Source: CAYVIB01 sp964451365 (GTDB lineage: Bacteria; Pseudomonadota; Gammaproteobacteria; Pseudomonadales; Cellvibrionaceae). From it: a stretch of DNA of 51,836 bases. The stretch covers positions 1 through 51,836 of the forward strand of contig CAYVIB010000035.1 in the NCBI GenBank assembly GCA_964451365.1, read 5' to 3'. The position numbers and the translations under genes are program-made. The notes under the pieces are model-generated. The model saw only the letters and a list, made by a program, of their open reading frames with translations, was not told the origin of the DNA and searched no databases. Positions 51,083 through 51,836 of this stretch are shown in pieces (the stretch's first letter is position 1; every line of letters starts with the position of its first letter).

Positions 51083-51836
51083 ATGACCTCTTCCGATCAT
51101 GTTTGTCAGTCCGTTCGTGTAACGTTGAATAATAAAAAAAGTCATTTTCGCTTTCGATATTTAATATTGTTGGCATTGCTAGGGTTGTCCTGCGGTGCCC
51201 GGGCACAGCTCGAAATGCCCTCTACCCTGTACACCAGCGGGTCGAGCCTGAATTTCAACATTTATTGGGACTGTAATGTAAACGAGTGCTCTATCCTGGA
51301 GTACGATGGTTCCAGGTGGAATACCCTCAAAACCTCCGGCAGTTCGCGCAGCGGTATAAACCTCACAAGGTCAGTCGGCAGCCATTCCTTCTATCTAAAA
51401 TCATGTACTACCGGCAGCTACGGCTACGTATATTGTAGTGATGCTTCCCCTCAAACCCTCACGATAAAGGCGTTGCCATCGACGCCGGGTTTGACTATTC
51501 CCTCCACAAGCGGGGATCGGACTTATACGGTAAGCGTCGCCGCAGTCCCGGAGGCGACGCAGTACGTGGTTTCCATGCAGACCAATGGCGGGAGTTGGCA
51601 GACTCGCGGTACCTATTCCAGTGCGCCGACCATCAACGAAAACCGGGATAATGGCACGTACAGCTATCGGGTAAAGGCGTGTAACGCAGGCGGCTGCTCC
51701 GCGGAATCTCCGGTCAAAACGGTTAACGTGGCTATTGCACCGGGTACGCCTTCCATCAACAGTCTCCCGACCGTTACCAATGGAATCTTTTCCGTCTCCT
51801 GGACAGCGCCGTCCGGCAGTGTAACCAAGTACGACC
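51083..51836 (+). CDS. Secreted fibronectin-type-III-like protein (5' part)
   Basis: A new gene starts at ATG 51083 with a perfect AGGAGG seven bases upstream and stays open to the window end (251 codons). The N-terminus has about 20 basic or polar residues, then a hydrophobic stretch (YLILLALLGLSCGARA) ending in a likely signal cleavage ARA-QLEM. Next come a Cys-containing beta domain (WDCNVNECSILEYDGSRW) and repeated Fn3-like modules: ALPSTPGLTIP..., YRVKACNAGGCSAES, then PGTPSINSLP...SVSWTAPSG. In related marine bacteria such N-termini belong to very large RHS/Fn3 surface proteins or carbohydrate-active proteins; which applies cannot be decided from this part. Confidence 0.8.
   Translation, partial: MTSSDHVCQSVRVTLNNKKSHFRFRYLILLALLGLSCGARAQLEMPSTLYTSGSSLNFNIYWDCNVNECSILEYDGSRWNTLKTSGSSRSGINLTRSVGSHSFYLKSCTTGSYGYVYCSDASPQTLTIKALPSTPGLTIPSTSGDRTYTVSVAAVPEATQYVVSMQTNGGSWQTRGTYSSAPTINENRDNGTYSYRVKACNAGGCSAESPVKTVNVAIAPGTPSINSLPTVTNGIFSVSWTAPSGSVTKYD

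Overview
The window is chromosomal DNA from a gammaproteobacterium, most likely Cellvibrionales or a close relative. The conserved gene neighbourhoods point there: secF / suhB / trmJ / iscR; scpA-scpB-rluB next to rnm (trpH) and yciO; serT / yccA / tusDCB; and divergent rne / rluC. Nearly all the sequence is coding. I see no phage, transposase, plasmid or CRISPR locus. The assignment rests on synteny and protein resemblance judged by eye, not on a database search.

Layout. (1) 1-3221: secF and a soluble hybrid histidine kinase. (2) 3229-12980: suhB diverges from trmJ, followed by a long Fe-S assembly operon iscR-iscS-sufB-sufC-sufD-sufS-sufA-sufT-sufE. A near-consensus IscR type 1 site lies over its promoter. 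(3) 12977-15349: a REP-like palindrome, a 117-nt nested palindromic element, two tandem paralogous outer-membrane barrels and a TolB-like propeller. (4) 15424-22691: a minus-strand sugar cluster made of an MFS permease, two xylose-isomerase-like TIM barrels (one with a Tat signal), a Gfo/Idh/MocA oxidoreductase, a gluconate-2-dehydrogenase subunit-3 lipoprotein and a GMC oxidoreductase. Together they look like a 3-keto-glycoside route: oxidation in the periplasm, uptake, then processing in the cytoplasm. (5) 22946-30310: housekeeping genes (MFS, SPOUT methyltransferase, CBS protein, pdxJ, peptidyl-prolyl isomerase, SH3 protein, YciI, a VC0807-type membrane protein, rnm, yciO). (6) 30528-38389: scpA-scpB-rluB, a GGDEF protein, fldB, dgkA, the tusDCB-trmA operon and yccA. 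(7) 38614-43861: tRNA-Ser(UGA) with a partial copy of its 3' end, rne with a long structured leader, and rluC. (8) 43869-51836: a HAD phosphatase, a 2054-residue alpha-2-macroglobulin, and the start of a secreted fibronectin-like protein that runs off the end.

Most unusual points: the alpha-2-macroglobulin carries a stretch resembling the TonB-box and plug start of TonB-dependent receptors. Three REP-like palindromes each supply the TAG stop codon of the gene they follow (sufE, an MFS gene, trmA). The Fe-S operon combines iscR and iscS with a full suf set. A compact gene set suggests 3-keto sugar catabolism. A 23-nt near-perfect repeat of the tRNA-Ser 3' end looks like an old attachment site or a tRNA relic.
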